Shown in pieces: positions 28,836 to 38,580 of a stretch of 43,022 nt of DNA. Below the pieces are notes generated by a model, which worked only from the letters and a program-made list of their open reading frames with translations, did no database searches and was not told the origin of the DNA. How positions within the stretch are numbered: position 1 is the stretch's first letter; every line of letters starts with the position of its first letter. The DNA is from Gammaproteobacteria bacterium. GTDB taxonomy: Bacteria; Pseudomonadota; Gammaproteobacteria; Pseudomonadales; Moraxellaceae. The stretch is from positions 1-43,022 of the forward strand of contig JAGWUI010000023.1 in NCBI GenBank assembly GCA_028868515.1. The letters are read 5' to 3'. A program made the translations under genes and the position numbers.

Positions 28836-30349
28836 AAACAAATCAATGCAACAAGCAACGCGAAAATCAAAGCAATGCCAGATCCGCGCAAAGATCAGTG
28901 AAAGTCGCTTTCACCGTGCTTGCGTTACCTTTGGCGTTATCAGCATGTACGAGCCTCTTGCGTCAGCCTGATCCAGCGCCAGCAAGTAATCTGACCTCAG
29001 CAGCGTATCCTACGCTGCTGAATCAGACGCTACCAAGCCAAGCAGAAACATCGATTGCAGCAAAAGGCTGGTCTGATTATTTTTCTGATCCCAAACTCAA
29101 AAAATTGATTCAATTGGGTCTGGATAATAATCGCGATATGCGTACCGCAGCGCTGAACATCGAACTCGCGCGCGCGCAGTATCAATTGGCTAAATCCCCT
29201 CAATTGCCTACAGTCGGCATCAATGCTGGCGCAAACACTGTCGGGAATAGCTCAGACCACACCACGACCTACACCGCAGGTTTAGGTCTAACCAGCTATG
29301 AGTTAGACTTTTGGGGACGCGTTGCCAATCTAAAAGATCAAGCATTACAAAGCTTCTTTAGTACCGAAAGCGCACGTGCAACCACGCAAATCAGTATCGT
29401 CAGCCAAATCGCGCAATCCTATCTTGCGCTGGCTTTCGATCAAGAGCAGCTCAAACTGGCGCAGCAAACACTGGATGCTCAGCAGAAATCTTATGAGTTG
29501 AATCAAGCGCAATTCAAAGCTGGCATCATCTCTTTAGCTCCGGTGAAACAATCCCAGATCAGTGTAGAAAACGCCAAACTTGCCATTGGCAATGCACAAA
29601 CACAAGTCGCAAAAGATCGTAACTTATTAGCGCTGACCATTGGTTTACCGACTGTACCAGATGATTTAATTCCACAAGGTGCTGTCGATCAGATCACCAC
29701 AAACCCGTTGCTTCCTGCGGGCTTACCGAGTGAACTGCTACAACGCCGTCCTGATATTGCTCAAGCGGAATATACGCTCAAAGCAGCAGGGGCAAATGTC
29801 GCTGTTGCACGCGCAGCTTATTTCCCAAAAATCAGCCTAACGGGTGATGTGGGTTACTCAAGTCCTAGCCTGTCGAACCTCTTTAAATCAGGTTCATTTG
29901 CATGGAATGTTGGGCCATCCATTACCTTACCGATTTTTGATAATGGCGCACGCAAAGCAACGTTGGAAAGCGCTCGCGTTCAACAACAAATTCAACTCAC
30001 TGCGTACGAAAAAACCATCCAGTCTGCATTCCGCGATGTTGCTGATGTGCTTGCGGTTCGAGCAACGTTGGATGATCGTTTAGCTGCACAACAACGCCTC
30101 GTTGACGCATCACAAACCAACTATGATTTGGCAAATGCCAGCTTTAAAGCAGGTGTGAGTGATTATCTGACTGTACTCGTTGCACAAACCTCATTGTTCA
30201 GCGCACAGCAAGCTCAGATCACGTTGAAACAAGCTGCGTTGCTCAGTCAGGTAAACTTGTACACAGCGTTAGGTGGTGGTGCGGTGAATCACATCGATAC
30301 GACGTCTGACAATGCTAATGGAACTACTACTGCTCAGAATGTTAAATAA
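28832..30349 (+). CDS. adeK: AdeK-like outer-membrane channel lipoprotein
   Basis: Outer-membrane factor of the TolC/NodT type, 505 residues. The lipobox LSAC gives a predicted lipidated C39, and the duplicated helical-barrel domain follows ([74 protein letters not shown]). It overlaps the pump gene by four bases (ATGA), so it is translationally coupled. The C-terminus is a polar tail rich in Asn and Thr. A REP-like pair lies immediately downstream and may form the transcript end. Confidence 0.92.
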   Translation: MKTNQCNKQRENQSNARSAQRSVKVAFTVLALPLALSACTSLLRQPDPAPASNLTSAAYPTLLNQTLPSQAETSIAAKGWSDYFSDPKLKKLIQLGLDNNRDMRTAALNIELARAQYQLAKSPQLPTVGINAGANTVGNSSDHTTTYTAGLGLTSYELDFWGRVANLKDQALQSFFSTESARATTQISIVSQIAQSYLALAFDQEQLKLAQQTLDAQQKSYELNQAQFKAGIISLAPVKQSQISVENAKLAIGNAQTQVAKDRNLLALTIGLPTVPDDLIPQGAVDQITTNPLLPAGLPSELLQRRPDIAQAEYTLKAAGANVAVARAAYFPKISLTGDVGYSSPSLSNLFKSGSFAWNVGPSITLPIFDNGARKATLESARVQQQIQLTAYEKTIQSAFRDVADVLAVRATLDDRLAAQQRLVDASQTNYDLANASFKAGVSDYLTVLVAQTSLFSAQQAQITLKQAALLSQVNLYTALGGGAVNHIDTTSDNANGTTTAQNVK

Positions 30350-30350
30350 T

Positions 30351-30424
30351 TTGTAGGGGCTCCCCTTGTGGGAGCCCTAACTTAACATGCAAAAAAAGGG
30401 CGCCCACAAGGGACGCCCCTACAT
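30351..30424. repeat. Inverted pair of GTAGGGGC-type units, also a terminator
   Basis: TTGTAGGGGCTCCCCTTGTG (from 30351) and, on the opposite strand from 30424, TGTAGGGGCGTCCCTTGTG are imperfect inverted copies. Each folds on itself (GGGCTCCC/GGGAGCCC with an 8-bp stem). The right unit read on the minus strand is followed by seven T residues, giving a good terminator for the SDR gene that ends at 30435. Confidence 0.75.
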
Positions 30425-30434
30425 CAACTTAAAA

Positions 30435-31253
30435 CTACCGCACCTTCGCGCGACGAATCACTTTATACAACAGCGTCGGCGACACGCGGGACAACAATGC
30501 TGCGACTTTTTCTTTCGCTCCGCCAATCACAACATACTCACGCCCCGCCAAAAGTGCCTTGATTGTTTTTTCAGCAAAATCAGTTGCGCTCATTGCTCCA
30601 GCTTGTGCATCATCCATCGTACCAAGTTCAGAACCATCGCCAACAAGTGCAGCTACAGACACATTGGTTTTGACAAAACCTGGAAAGACCACGCTCACAC
30701 CAATCCCTTGTCCACCCACTTCTGCACGCAAACTATTTGCCCAGAGATGGACAGCCGCTTTTGCTGCGCTATAGCTTCCGCGATATTGCGTACCGACCAA
30801 ACCTGCGACACTGGAAATAAAGACGACTTTACCTTTTTTACGTTTCAGCATATCTGGCAAGACCTTACGTGTCAGATTCACCACCGAAAAGTAATCCACT
30901 TCCATGATGCGACGATCGACATCAGTAATCGTTTCACTAATCAAAGAACGCTGACTAATCCCTGCATTATTAATCAGCCAATCCACCTGCCCCATTTCTT
31001 TGGCGATATTAAAATAAGCGGTATCACAAGCCACATCGTCGGTCACATCCAATGACACGGTGAGAAATCGACCATGACCCACTTCTGAACAAGCAGCCTT
31101 CACACGTTCTAACTCATCGATTCGCCTTGCGCTCAGTACGAGATTCGCACCACGTTCAGCACAAGCAATCGCCAACGCTTCACCAATGCTACTCGATGCG
31201 CCAGTAATCCAGATCGTCTTATGGGCAAGTTGTCCTCGAATCGTCGGTTTCAT
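30435..31253 (-). CDS. Short-chain dehydrogenase/reductase, DHRS7-like
   Basis: Classical SDR of 272 residues. The cofactor motif is TGASSSIG (about residues 18-25), with SARR after the second strand, suggesting NADP. The NNAG motif (WLINNAGISQRS), the catalytic serine region (VFISSVAGLVG) and the catalytic YSAAK are present. The substrate is unknown; membrane-associated lipid or ketone substrates are seen in this subgroup, which is inference only. The C-terminal 30 residues are basic and hydrophobic (LLYKVIRRAKVR) and could touch the membrane. Transcribed alone, converging on adeK. Confidence 0.9.
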   Translation of the reverse strand: MKPTIRGQLAHKTIWITGASSSIGEALAIACAERGANLVLSARRIDELERVKAACSEVGHGRFLTVSLDVTDDVACDTAYFNIAKEMGQVDWLINNAGISQRSLISETITDVDRRIMEVDYFSVVNLTRKVLPDMLKRKKGKVVFISSVAGLVGTQYRGSYSAAKAAVHLWANSLRAEVGGQGIGVSVVFPGFVKTNVSVAALVGDGSELGTMDDAQAGAMSATDFAEKTIKALLAGREYVVIGGAKEKVAALLSRVSPTLLYKVIRRAKVR

Positions 31254-31501
31254 GTCTGATTACTCTCGTAATTGAAAAGTCATTCATATGTTATTACAAA
31301 CCATATCTTTGACAATATCTGATTTTTGACAGTTGACTAAATTTCCATGCAAATTACACGACAAACATATGGTTGACCGTTCACACATTCATTCGCAAAA
31401 CTGTCTAAGATCAATCCAAAATTTACCCTCAAAATCCGCTACAATAGTCACCAATTTTATTATTCGCTTTCTAGCATTTTTGGGAATCTCTGTAAAACAT
31501 C

Positions 31502-34402
31502 ATGACTGCATCTGATACGACCACCACGCAAACGACACTCGACAACACGCTCGCTACCACTTACGATCCTGCTGCGATTGAAGCGCACTGGTACGCCAAG
31601 TGGGAAGCAAATGGTTACTTTAAACCATCAGGCACAGGTGCGCCGTTCACCATCATGATTCCACCGCCAAATGTGACAGGTAGCCTGCACATGGGTCATG
31701 GTTTTAACAATGCAATCATGGATGCGCTGACTCGTTTTCATCGCATGAAAGGTCACAATACCTTATGGCAACCAGGTACTGATCACGCGGGGATCGCCAC
31801 GCAGATGGTTGTTGAGCGTAAACTCGGCGCTGAAGGCATCAGCCGTCATGACCTCGGACGTGAGAAATTCTTAGAAAAAGTCTGGGAATGGAAAGAACAA
31901 TCAGGCGGCACGATCACCCAACAGATTCGCCGTCTCGGTTCATCTGTGGATTGGTCACGTGAACGTTTCACCATGGATGATGGCTTATCAAATGCCGTCA
32001 AAGAAGTATTCGTTCGTCTGCATGAAGAAGGCTTGATCTATCGCGGCAAACGCTTGGTCAACTGGGATCCAAAGCTACACACTGCGCTGTCAGACCTCGA
32101 AGTGGAAAGCGTTGAAACCGCTGGTTCACTGTGGCATTTCAAATATTTCTTTGCAGATAGTGATCTCAAAACTCAAGACGGTAACAACTATCTTGTCGTA
32201 GCGACCACACGTCCAGAAACCTTGCTCGGTGATACCGCAGTTGCGGTGAATCCCGCCGATGAACGCTATCAACATCTGATCGGCAAACAAGTTCGCTTGC
32301 CATTATCAGGCCGCTTAATTCCAATCATTGCCGATGAATACGTTGAAAAAGACTTTGGAACAGGCTGCGTCAAGATCACGCCAGCACATGACTTCAATGA
32401 CTTTGAAATGGGCAAACGTCACAACTTGCCAATGATCAACATTTTCAATCTCAATGCTGAAGTGTTGTCTGACTTTGACTTCTTTGAAAAAGCTGGCGCG
32501 CCAGTTTCTGAGACGATTCCAGCCCCTGCGGAATACGTTGGACTTGAGCGTTTTGCTGCGCGTAAAAAACTGGTTGAAGAAGCAACCGAAAACGGCTGGC
32601 TCGATAAGATCGAACCGTATGCGCTCAAAGCACCAAAAGGCGACCGTTCAGGCGTGATTGTTGAGCCACTGCTTACCGATCAATGGTATGTCAGCATGGC
32701 GGAGCTCGCCAAGCCAGCGATTGATGCAGTGCAAAACGGCGACATCAAATTCGTCCCAGAACAATACAGCAACATGTACATGGCATGGATGAATAACCTG
32801 CAAGACTGGTGTATTTCACGTCAATTGTGGTGGGGGCATCGTATCCCTGCATGGTACGACGCAACGGGCAATATCTACGTGGGTCGTAGCGAAGAAGAAG
32901 TTCGCGCCAAACATGGCTTACCAAATGACCTGTCGCTACGCCAAGACGAAGACGTCCTCGACACATGGTTCTCCTCTGCCCTATGGACATTCTCGACACT
33001 GGGCTGGCCAGACAACACGCCAGAACTCAAGACATTCCACTCAACCGATGTGTTGGTGACAGGTTTTGACATCATCTTCTTCTGGGTTGCGCGGATGATC
33101 ATGATGACGCTGCACTTCGTTAAAAACGAAGATGGCACGCCACAAGTTCCATTTAAAACTGTCTATGTGCATGGTCTGGTACGTGATGGTGAAGGACAAA
33201 AAATGTCAAAATCCAAAGGCAACGTGCTTGATCCAATCGACCTGATTGACGGTATCGACTTGGAAAGTCTAGTTGCCAAACGCACCAGCGGTCTGATGCA
33301 ACCTCAAATGGCAGCCAAGATCGAAAAAGCCACCCGCAAAGAATTTACCGATGGGATCTCGCCATTCGGTACGGACGCGCTGCGCTTCACCTTCTGCGCA
33401 CTTGCAAATACAGGTCGCGACATCAAATTCGACCTGAAACGCGTCGAAGGCTATCGTAACTTCTGCAACAAAATCTGGAACGCGACGCGCTTCGTGATGA
33501 TGAACTGCGAAGGACACGAGATTGCCCAAGTCGCACGTCCTGAGTTGTGGGAATTGCCAGAACAATGGATCGTCAGCCGTTTGCAACGCTGTGAAGATGC
33601 GGTACACAAGGCATTTGCCGACTATCGCTTGGATTTGGTTGCACAGACGATTTATGACTTTGTCTGGAATGAATACTGCGACTGGTATGTCGAACTCACC
33701 AAGCCTGTGCTGAATGGTGATACTGCGCCAGAACGCAAAGCCGAAGTACGCCGCGTGTTGCTGGCGACATTGGAAACTTGTTTGCGCTTACTTCATCCAC
33801 TTATGCCGTTCCTCACTGAAGAAATCTGGCAAACACTTGCACCGATGATTGGTCGCAAGAGCACTGATTCGATCATGCTGGCAACTTATCCGCAGCCTGA
33901 TCACAGTAAGATCAGCGCACAAGCAGAATCTGATATGCAGTGGCTGCAAGATTTGATTACGGCAGTGCGTAATATCCGTGGCGAGATGAATCTAGGTAAT
34001 GCTCGCCTCCTCCCTGTGCTGATTCAGAATGTCTCTGCAACAGAACAGGAACAGCTTGCGCGTATTGCACCGTTGTTTAAGGCTTTGGCTAAGGTGGAAT
34101 CTTTGGACATTCTTGCTGTCGGTGATGAACCACCGCTGTCATCAAGTTCAATGATTGGTCAGGTGAGTTTGTTTGTACCGATGAAGGGCTTGATTGATCC
34201 GAAGGCGGAACAAGCGCGCTTGCAGAAAGAGATGGATAAACTGCAAAAAGCCGTGGATATCCTTGCAGGTAAACTGTCCAATGAAGGTTTCGTTGCGAAA
34301 GCACCACCAGCGGTTGTGGAAGTTGAGCGAGCGAAGTTGGCAGAGCAACGTGAGCAGTTAGGTCGTTTGCAGGTGCAAATGGGGCAATTGGCAGCGTTGT
34401 AA
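31502..34402 (+). CDS. valS: Valyl-tRNA synthetase
   Basis: Class I aminoacyl-tRNA synthetase for valine, 966 residues, normal in length. The HIGH-type motif is [15 protein letters not shown] (near residue 54), the editing domain contains [13 protein letters not shown] (near 237), and the KMSKS loop is [10 protein letters not shown] (near 565). Anticodon-binding helices follow, then a C-terminal coiled coil (about 895-966, [20 protein letters not shown]). The ATG start is preceded by an extended 20-residue Thr/Asp-rich N-terminus. A TACAAT -10-like hexamer is at 31440-31445 without a matching -35. Confidence 0.98.
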   Translation: MTASDTTTTQTTLDNTLATTYDPAAIEAHWYAKWEANGYFKPSGTGAPFTIMIPPPNVTGSLHMGHGFNNAIMDALTRFHRMKGHNTLWQPGTDHAGIATQMVVERKLGAEGISRHDLGREKFLEKVWEWKEQSGGTITQQIRRLGSSVDWSRERFTMDDGLSNAVKEVFVRLHEEGLIYRGKRLVNWDPKLHTALSDLEVESVETAGSLWHFKYFFADSDLKTQDGNNYLVVATTRPETLLGDTAVAVNPADERYQHLIGKQVRLPLSGRLIPIIADEYVEKDFGTGCVKITPAHDFNDFEMGKRHNLPMINIFNLNAEVLSDFDFFEKAGAPVSETIPAPAEYVGLERFAARKKLVEEATENGWLDKIEPYALKAPKGDRSGVIVEPLLTDQWYVSMAELAKPAIDAVQNGDIKFVPEQYSNMYMAWMNNLQDWCISRQLWWGHRIPAWYDATGNIYVGRSEEEVRAKHGLPNDLSLRQDEDVLDTWFSSALWTFSTLGWPDNTPELKTFHSTDVLVTGFDIIFFWVARMIMMTLHFVKNEDGTPQVPFKTVYVHGLVRDGEGQKMSKSKGNVLDPIDLIDGIDLESLVAKRTSGLMQPQMAAKIEKATRKEFTDGISPFGTDALRFTFCALANTGRDIKFDLKRVEGYRNFCNKIWNATRFVMMNCEGHEIAQVARPELWELPEQWIVSRLQRCEDAVHKAFADYRLDLVAQTIYDFVWNEYCDWYVELTKPVLNGDTAPERKAEVRRVLLATLETCLRLLHPLMPFLTEEIWQTLAPMIGRKSTDSIMLATYPQPDHSKISAQAESDMQWLQDLITAVRNIRGEMNLGNARLLPVLIQNVSATEQEQLARIAPLFKALAKVESLDILAVGDEPPLSSSSMIGQVSLFVPMKGLIDPKAEQARLQKEMDKLQKAVDILAGKLSNEGFVAKAPPAVVEVERAKLAEQREQLGRLQVQMGQLAAL

Positions 34403-34423
34403 GGGTTTACATAATAATCAAAA

Positions 34424-34447
34424 AGCTGGCTAGCCCCCAGCTCTTTG
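34424..34447. repeat. Hairpin after valS resembling the RAYT-associated REP
   Basis: AGCTGG and CCAGCT (34424-34429 and 34437-34442) around CTAGCCC form a 6-bp stem; the core CTAGCCCCCAGCT is one or two changes from the REP core beside the RAYT gene. It may serve as the valS terminator. Confidence 0.5.
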
Positions 34448-34476
34448 ATTGTTCGTGAGTATCGAAAGGAAATTAA

Positions 34477-34962
34477 ATGGAATTTTGGCAAACGATTACT
34501 GCAACACTCATCGGAGGGCTAATAACTCTATTTGCCACGATGATAACGAATAGATATCAAATAAAGCGTGAACAGAATAAAAGAAAAATTGAAAAGATTG
34601 AATATTCATATTTATTAACATCAAAAATAGACCATATCTATCAAATGCATTGGGCATCAGATTTTGCATCACTTAAATCTGGGAAATATTTTGATGAATA
34701 TAGAGTTATGGAAAAAATTCCATTTGATGAGCTTGCAATGTTGATAGCATTTTACGTGCCCGAATTAAAACCAAAAGTTGCCCAACTCATCACACTCACA
34801 CAATCAGAATATGGGCAAATTAAGGTTAGAATTAACTCTATAGAGGAAACAACACCACAAGAACGCGAAACATTGCTCTTTAGTCTTAATGTTAAATATA
34901 ATGAGATTAAAGCATGTATTTCTGAATTACAAAATTGCCTTATAGAGTGTGCTAAAATTTAG
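34477..34962 (+). CDS. Hypothetical membrane-anchored protein
   Basis: Unrecognised 161-residue protein. An N-terminal hydrophobic helix (about residues 5-24, TITATLIGGLITLFATMI) is followed by a basic, charged segment (NRYQIKREQNKRKIEK) and a helical cytoplasmic part with no known motif. The topology suggests one membrane anchor with a soluble coiled-coil-like body. Codon use and base composition are clearly more AT-rich than valS next door, as in the following gene, which suggests acquisition. GGAAATT precedes the ATG. Confidence 0.65.
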   Translation: MEFWQTITATLIGGLITLFATMITNRYQIKREQNKRKIEKIEYSYLLTSKIDHIYQMHWASDFASLKSGKYFDEYRVMEKIPFDELAMLIAFYVPELKPKVAQLITLTQSEYGQIKVRINSIEETTPQERETLLFSLNVKYNEIKACISELQNCLIECAKI

Positions 34963-35000
34963 GTTAAATTAATAAATTATTATTTTATAAGGAAATAAAT

Positions 35001-35513
35001 ATGCGCTTAGTAAAATTATTGATTGCTTTATCTTGTTTAATTTCTATGCATTCATTTGCAACGAACCATGTATCAAGTAAAAGTGATAATACAAATAAGA
35101 AATCTATAAAGCAGCTTGAACCAGCCAAAATTTCAGGTGTTATTACATATTTTTTTAACGATAATTATGGCAATAAACCAGATACTGGCGCAACAGTAAC
35201 ACTCATCAAATATGATAAGAATTTTATGCCCAATGACAACGATAGTCTCATCAATTTATCAAGCGTAATGGAGCGATTAACAGCATCTGGAACTGCTTAT
35301 TTTCCGATAATCAAATCTTCCACTGTCGATGGGATTGGTCGTTACGAGATAACAGGGATTAAACCAGGATCATATTACATAATAATTAAATCACAACATA
35401 CAAAATCCAACGCTATGCTAGGTCTTTCTGGGAAAATTTTTATCTCACATATTGAGTTAGAAAGTGGGCAAACAGAAGATATATCTAATGATTTTGGAAT
35501 GAGTGAGCGCTAA
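35001..35513 (+). CDS. Hypothetical secreted protein with a carboxypeptidase-regulatory-like fold
   Basis: A 170-residue protein with a signal peptide (about residues 1-20, LIALSCLISMHSFA). The mature part has ISGVITYF, DTGATVTLIKYD, and DGIGRYEITGIKPGSYYIIIKS, the pattern of CarboxypepD_reg or SdrD B-like beta-sandwich domains that often sit in surface or periplasmic proteins. There is no catalytic motif. AAGGAAAT precedes the ATG. It shares low GC with the gene before it. REP copies follow its stop codon directly. Confidence 0.65.
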   Translation: MRLVKLLIALSCLISMHSFATNHVSSKSDNTNKKSIKQLEPAKISGVITYFFNDNYGNKPDTGATVTLIKYDKNFMPNDNDSLINLSSVMERLTASGTAYFPIIKSSTVDGIGRYEITGIKPGSYYIIIKSQHTKSNAMLGLSGKIFISHIELESGQTEDISNDFGMSER

Positions 35514-35517
35514 TTAA

Positions 35518-35552
35518 TGTAGCTCGTGTAGGCTGGGGCTAGCCCCAGCTAA
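35518..35552. repeat. REP copy upstream of the RAYT gene
   Basis: TGTAGCTCGTGTAGGCTGGG begins the unit, and the palindromic core CTGGGGC-TA-GCCCCAG folds on itself. A 24-base stretch (35528-35551, GTAGGC...) recurs inverted with one mismatch after the RAYT gene. The GTAG tetranucleotide is typical of REPs moved by RAYT proteins. Confidence 0.85.
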
Positions 35553-35594
35553 CTCAAAACCAACTCGCCAACCACAATCCCAAAAGCAATAAAA

Positions 35595-36128
35595 ATGCGC
35601 CAATACATCCGTGACCGCACCGCAGGTGCTACCTACTTCTTCACAATCAATCTGCTCAATCGCCAAAGCAACCTACTGGTTGAACACATTACTGCTTTAC
35701 GTGCAGCTTACAACAGCACCCAAAAATCTATGCCATTTACACTACATGCGATGGTGGTTTTACCCGATCACCTACACATGCTTCTGACATTACCCGAAAA
35801 CGACGTGAACTACCCTCAACGTATCAGTCAAATGAAATCTCGCTTCTCACGCGCATTACCAGAAATCGAAAATATCAACGAAAGCCGTCAACACAAAGGC
35901 GAACGCGGTATCTGGCAACGGCGCTATTGGGAACATCGAATACGCGACGAATTGGATTATCAGCGTCATATGGACTACATTCATTACAACCCAGTAAAAC
36001 ATGGATATGTGAATGCGGCTAAAGATTGGAGTTATTCAACATTTCATCAATGTGTAAGGGATGGGATTTATGCTGAGGATTGGGCGGCACAGGATGATTT
36101 TGGTGTGATTGGGAAAAATGATGCTTAA
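35595..36128 (+). CDS. REP-associated tyrosine transposase (RAYT)
   Basis: A 177-residue single-strand DNA transposase of the IS200/Y1 superfamily. The metal-binding HUH pair is DHLHMLLTL at about residues 55-63. The conserved ending YWEHRIRDELDYQRHMDYIHYNPVKHGYV is characteristic of RAYT proteins. The catalytic tyrosine is expected in the last third; YQRHMDYIHYN carries several candidates. The gene is flanked by inverted REP copies at 35528 and 36136, the arrangement these enzymes act on. The start has no clear ribosome site. The gene looks intact. Confidence 0.93.
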   Translation: MRQYIRDRTAGATYFFTINLLNRQSNLLVEHITALRAAYNSTQKSMPFTLHAMVVLPDHLHMLLTLPENDVNYPQRISQMKSRFSRALPEIENINESRQHKGERGIWQRRYWEHRIRDELDYQRHMDYIHYNPVKHGYVNAAKDWSYSTFHQCVRDGIYAEDWAAQDDFGVIGKNDA

Positions 36129-36135
36129 AAATAAT

Positions 36136-36159
36136 TAGCTGGGGCGAGCCCCAGCCTAC
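36136..36159. repeat. REP copy downstream of the RAYT gene (inverted)
   Basis: TAGCTGGGGCGAGCCCCAGC followed by CTAC is the reverse complement of the upstream copy with 23 of 24 bases identical. Confidence 0.85.
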
Positions 36160-36182
36160 GTCGGAAAGAAAAACTATCTGTT

Positions 36183-36902
36183 CTAACCAACTCCCCGCAA
36201 CATCTCATGCACATCATAAGTCATGAATGCAAGATAGAGCACGAGACCCAAATACAGCACCGCATAATTCACCCGCATATTGAGCGGCACATTATAGTAA
36301 TGCGCATCTTGCGTAGACGTACCTTTATGCAGCGCCCATGCCTGCTTGAGTTGTGGATATGCCAAGACCGCGATCAAAATCAGCATCGGACTCGGATGAT
36401 AAATAAACAACGCAGCCAGCAAAGGAATACCCAAAAACCACACTTTCGGCGAAATGATCGCAGTGATGCGCCCACCATCCAGTGGTGAAATCGGAATCAA
36501 ATTAAATAAATTAATCATAAACCCCGAGTAAGACAGAGCAAGGAGCAATTGACTACTATGCTCACGCGCATACCAATAGCAAACCAAGGCCCCTGCCGTC
36601 CCCGCAATTGGGCCAGCAAAACCAACATAAGCCTCGGTTTCCACGCTGGTTGGCATCTCTTTCATCTGAATCCAAGCCCCGACAAAAGGGATAAATGTCG
36701 GAACACCCACATCTAAACCCTTTTGTCGCGCTGCGATGTAATGCCCCATCTCATGAACAAAGATCAACAGTACAAAACCCACCGCATACTGCCAACCAAA
36801 CACAAAAGAATAGACGACAATCGAAATCAGCATCGTCCCCGTCGTGGTTAGCAGTTTGCCCATCTTACCCGCAGCAAACAGCCATACTAATAACTTACCC
36901 AT
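36183..36902 (-). CDS. Site-2-protease-type M50 metallopeptidase
   Basis: Membrane zinc peptidase of 239 residues. The catalytic HEMGH (HExxH) is within FVHEMGHYIAARQKG near residue 50, and the second zinc-ligand motif is SPLDGGRI, near residue 138. About five hydrophobic segments surround these. There is no PDZ domain, so it is not RseP; it belongs to the compact M50 group with unknown substrate. It follows the DUF2167 gene by 56 bases on the same strand and may be cotranscribed. Confidence 0.88.
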   Translation of the reverse strand: MGKLLVWLFAAGKMGKLLTTTGTMLISIVVYSFVFGWQYAVGFVLLIFVHEMGHYIAARQKGLDVGVPTFIPFVGAWIQMKEMPTSVETEAYVGFAGPIAGTAGALVCYWYAREHSSQLLLALSYSGFMINLFNLIPISPLDGGRITAIISPKVWFLGIPLLAALFIYHPSPMLILIAVLAYPQLKQAWALHKGTSTQDAHYYNVPLNMRVNYAVLYLGLVLYLAFMTYDVHEMLRGVG

Positions 36903-36958
36903 AACTGCTTATGCTCTGCATGTGATGACCGAAACAAGAAAAGAAAGTCTGCGACGCA

Positions 36959-37888
36959 TCATGTTGCTTTACGACCAAAGAACTTCTTGATGCCTGCAAA
37001 AGCCGCGACAACGCCCACAACAATAAGCTTTTTCAAGGCAATGAGTATCGCGACTAATTTGGCAAATAAACCTAACTTCGCAGCAACGCCACCTGCGACC
37101 AAAGCCGCCAACCCATACGCCGCAACTTTATCCGTCTTGTCATCAAAGTCTTCATAACGATTACTTGGTGTGAATTGTGAAAACGCAGTGACATCTTTCA
37201 TCTGTGTTTTGATACTGCTCAATTGATCCATATTCGACATCGCATTCAGCACCAACACGCCTTTACGACCGAGCACGCGAACGCTGTAATTGAGCGTATG
37301 ATTAGCTTGTCCTGCACTCGAAATATCTTCTGCCCAGTAGTATTTATGAGTTTGCTTGTCATAAGTTGGCTGTTCAGCCCAGCCTTCTAGTTTGATTGGG
37401 CTATAACCTGCTTTGGTACGCTCTTCATTATGATCAAGTGTCGCTTGCTGCATGGTTTTGAGCAGTTCATCGTATTTAATATCATCTGCGTCATTATCTT
37501 TGACATGACCATCATCCATATAACTGATAATCACGCCCCAACCATCCTGACTCAAAGGATCACCGTCAGCAGGAACGATCATGCCTTGGGTATCAGCCGC
37601 TGGATTGCCCCACGCTTGGAGTACACGACTCGCATCGGCAGGTGGTAAATATTTAAATTTATCCGATAAATCCAAGGTTGCCATACCATTGGGAATCGTA
37701 ATTTTACCTGTCTGATAATGCAGAGAATTCAGAAACTCCTCTTTAGTCATTTTCGGCTGCTGCGCCCCTGATGCACTAGCGTTTGCAGCAGTAGATGAGG
37801 AATCTGGTGTAGTTGGATTATCAGCCCAAGCACCTTGAGTTCCAAAAAGAATAGCGACAGTTAACGCAGATTGTATGAATAGCTTCAT
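36959..37888 (-). CDS. DUF2167 membrane-anchored secreted protein
   Basis: A 309-residue protein with a signal peptide (residues 1-22, cut after AWA). The body matches DUF2167: ITIPNGMATLDLSDKFKYL, ADASRVLQAWGNP, WGVIISYMDDGHVKDNDADDIKYDELLKTM, and YSPIKLEGWAEQPTYDKQTHKYYWA. Residues ~250-300 are one or two hydrophobic segments followed by a basic end (FFGRKAT), so the protein is likely held in the inner membrane with its body in the periplasm. Function unknown. It precedes an M50 membrane protease. Confidence 0.85.
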   Translation of the reverse strand: MKLFIQSALTVAILFGTQGAWADNPTTPDSSSTAANASASGAQQPKMTKEEFLNSLHYQTGKITIPNGMATLDLSDKFKYLPPADASRVLQAWGNPAADTQGMIVPADGDPLSQDGWGVIISYMDDGHVKDNDADDIKYDELLKTMQQATLDHNEERTKAGYSPIKLEGWAEQPTYDKQTHKYYWAEDISSAGQANHTLNYSVRVLGRKGVLVLNAMSNMDQLSSIKTQMKDVTAFSQFTPSNRYEDFDDKTDKVAAYGLAALVAGGVAAKLGLFAKLVAILIALKKLIVVGVVAAFAGIKKFFGRKAT

Positions 37889-38245
37889 GTTCTTTCCTTT
37901 TTGATATTAAGTATTTAATGTTTAATCAGAATATTAAGTTGCCAAATAAGAAGCTTTCCCGCTTTCTAAACGAAAAATAAGCCTTCGGCGCATCTTGATG
38001 TGCGACCTGAATAAACTGCTTGTGAATCATCCTTACCCGTTTTTCTTTTCTTAAATTCCTATACGATCATGCAATACGCCAGTTTTTTTAACAAGCTAAA
38101 ACCTAAGCTTTATTGTTGCGTACACAAGAAAAACTTTTAATAAAGCAGAGGATATATTCCAACTAACGGATGAGTCTTTTTAATTTGATCCGAATGAGAT
38201 ATCTTTTAGCAACCAACTCACACTGCTCACAAGGACAGTATTTGC
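37889..38245. other. Intergenic region between DUF2167 and zinc-ribbon genes
   Basis: 357 AT-rich bases between divergent genes. GCTTTATT (38107-38114) and AATAAAGC (38139-38146) form an inverted repeat with a 24-base spacer. No convincing promoter pair or small gene was recognised. Confidence 0.45.
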
Positions 38246-38536
38246 ATGGTCTATATTTGTAACGATTGCAGCAACCAATCCACCAAAAGATTCCCCAATG
38301 GTAGATGCCCCGCCTGCGACTCTTACAATATTAGCTCTACAGATAAACCAACATTGTCCACAACACCAAAAAGAAAACCCAAGAGACTCATTGAGATCAT
38401 CATTCTCATCCTACTGTGGGGATTGATTTTTTATGGAGCATGGAATAAGTATTTCCATCACGATCACCCCACAATATCTAAGCCAAAAGCAGAATCAAAT
38501 ACACAAAAAACAGAAGATCCAACGCTTAACATGTAG
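38246..38536 (+). CDS. Small zinc-ribbon membrane protein
   Basis: A 96-residue protein. The N-terminal zinc ribbon has two CxxC pairs (ICNDC at residues 4-8 and CPAC at 21-24). A basic linker (PKRKPKRL) leads to a single hydrophobic helix (IEIIILILLWGLIFYGAW, about residues 49-66) and a polar C-terminus with KYFHHDHP. The zinc ribbon is probably cytoplasmic. Its stop codon TAG falls inside a REP-like unit (TGTAGCTCG), so the C-terminus may have been altered by the repeat. Function unknown. Confidence 0.7.
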   Translation: MVYICNDCSNQSTKRFPNGRCPACDSYNISSTDKPTLSTTPKRKPKRLIEIIILILLWGLIFYGAWNKYFHHDHPTISKPKAESNTQKTEDPTLNM

Positions 38537-38562
38537 CTCGCGTAAGATGGGCTTCAGCCCAT
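38532..38562. repeat. REP-like unit, variant of the RAYT-flanking family
   Basis: TGTAGCTCGCGTAAGATGGG parallels TGTAGCTCGTGTAGGCTGGG at 35518, followed by ATGGGCTTCAGCCCAT, a palindromic core. Similar head, diverged core. Confidence 0.7.
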
Positions 38563-38580
38563 CAAACACCTACCACAAAA

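Noticed and set aside
30387-31055. 222-residue plus-strand frame opposite the SDR gene
   Set aside because: Composition is Cys/His-rich and nonsensical; the minus-strand frame has complete SDR motifs.
33269-33607. Minus-strand frame opposite valS
   Set aside because: Shadow of the valS coding sequence.
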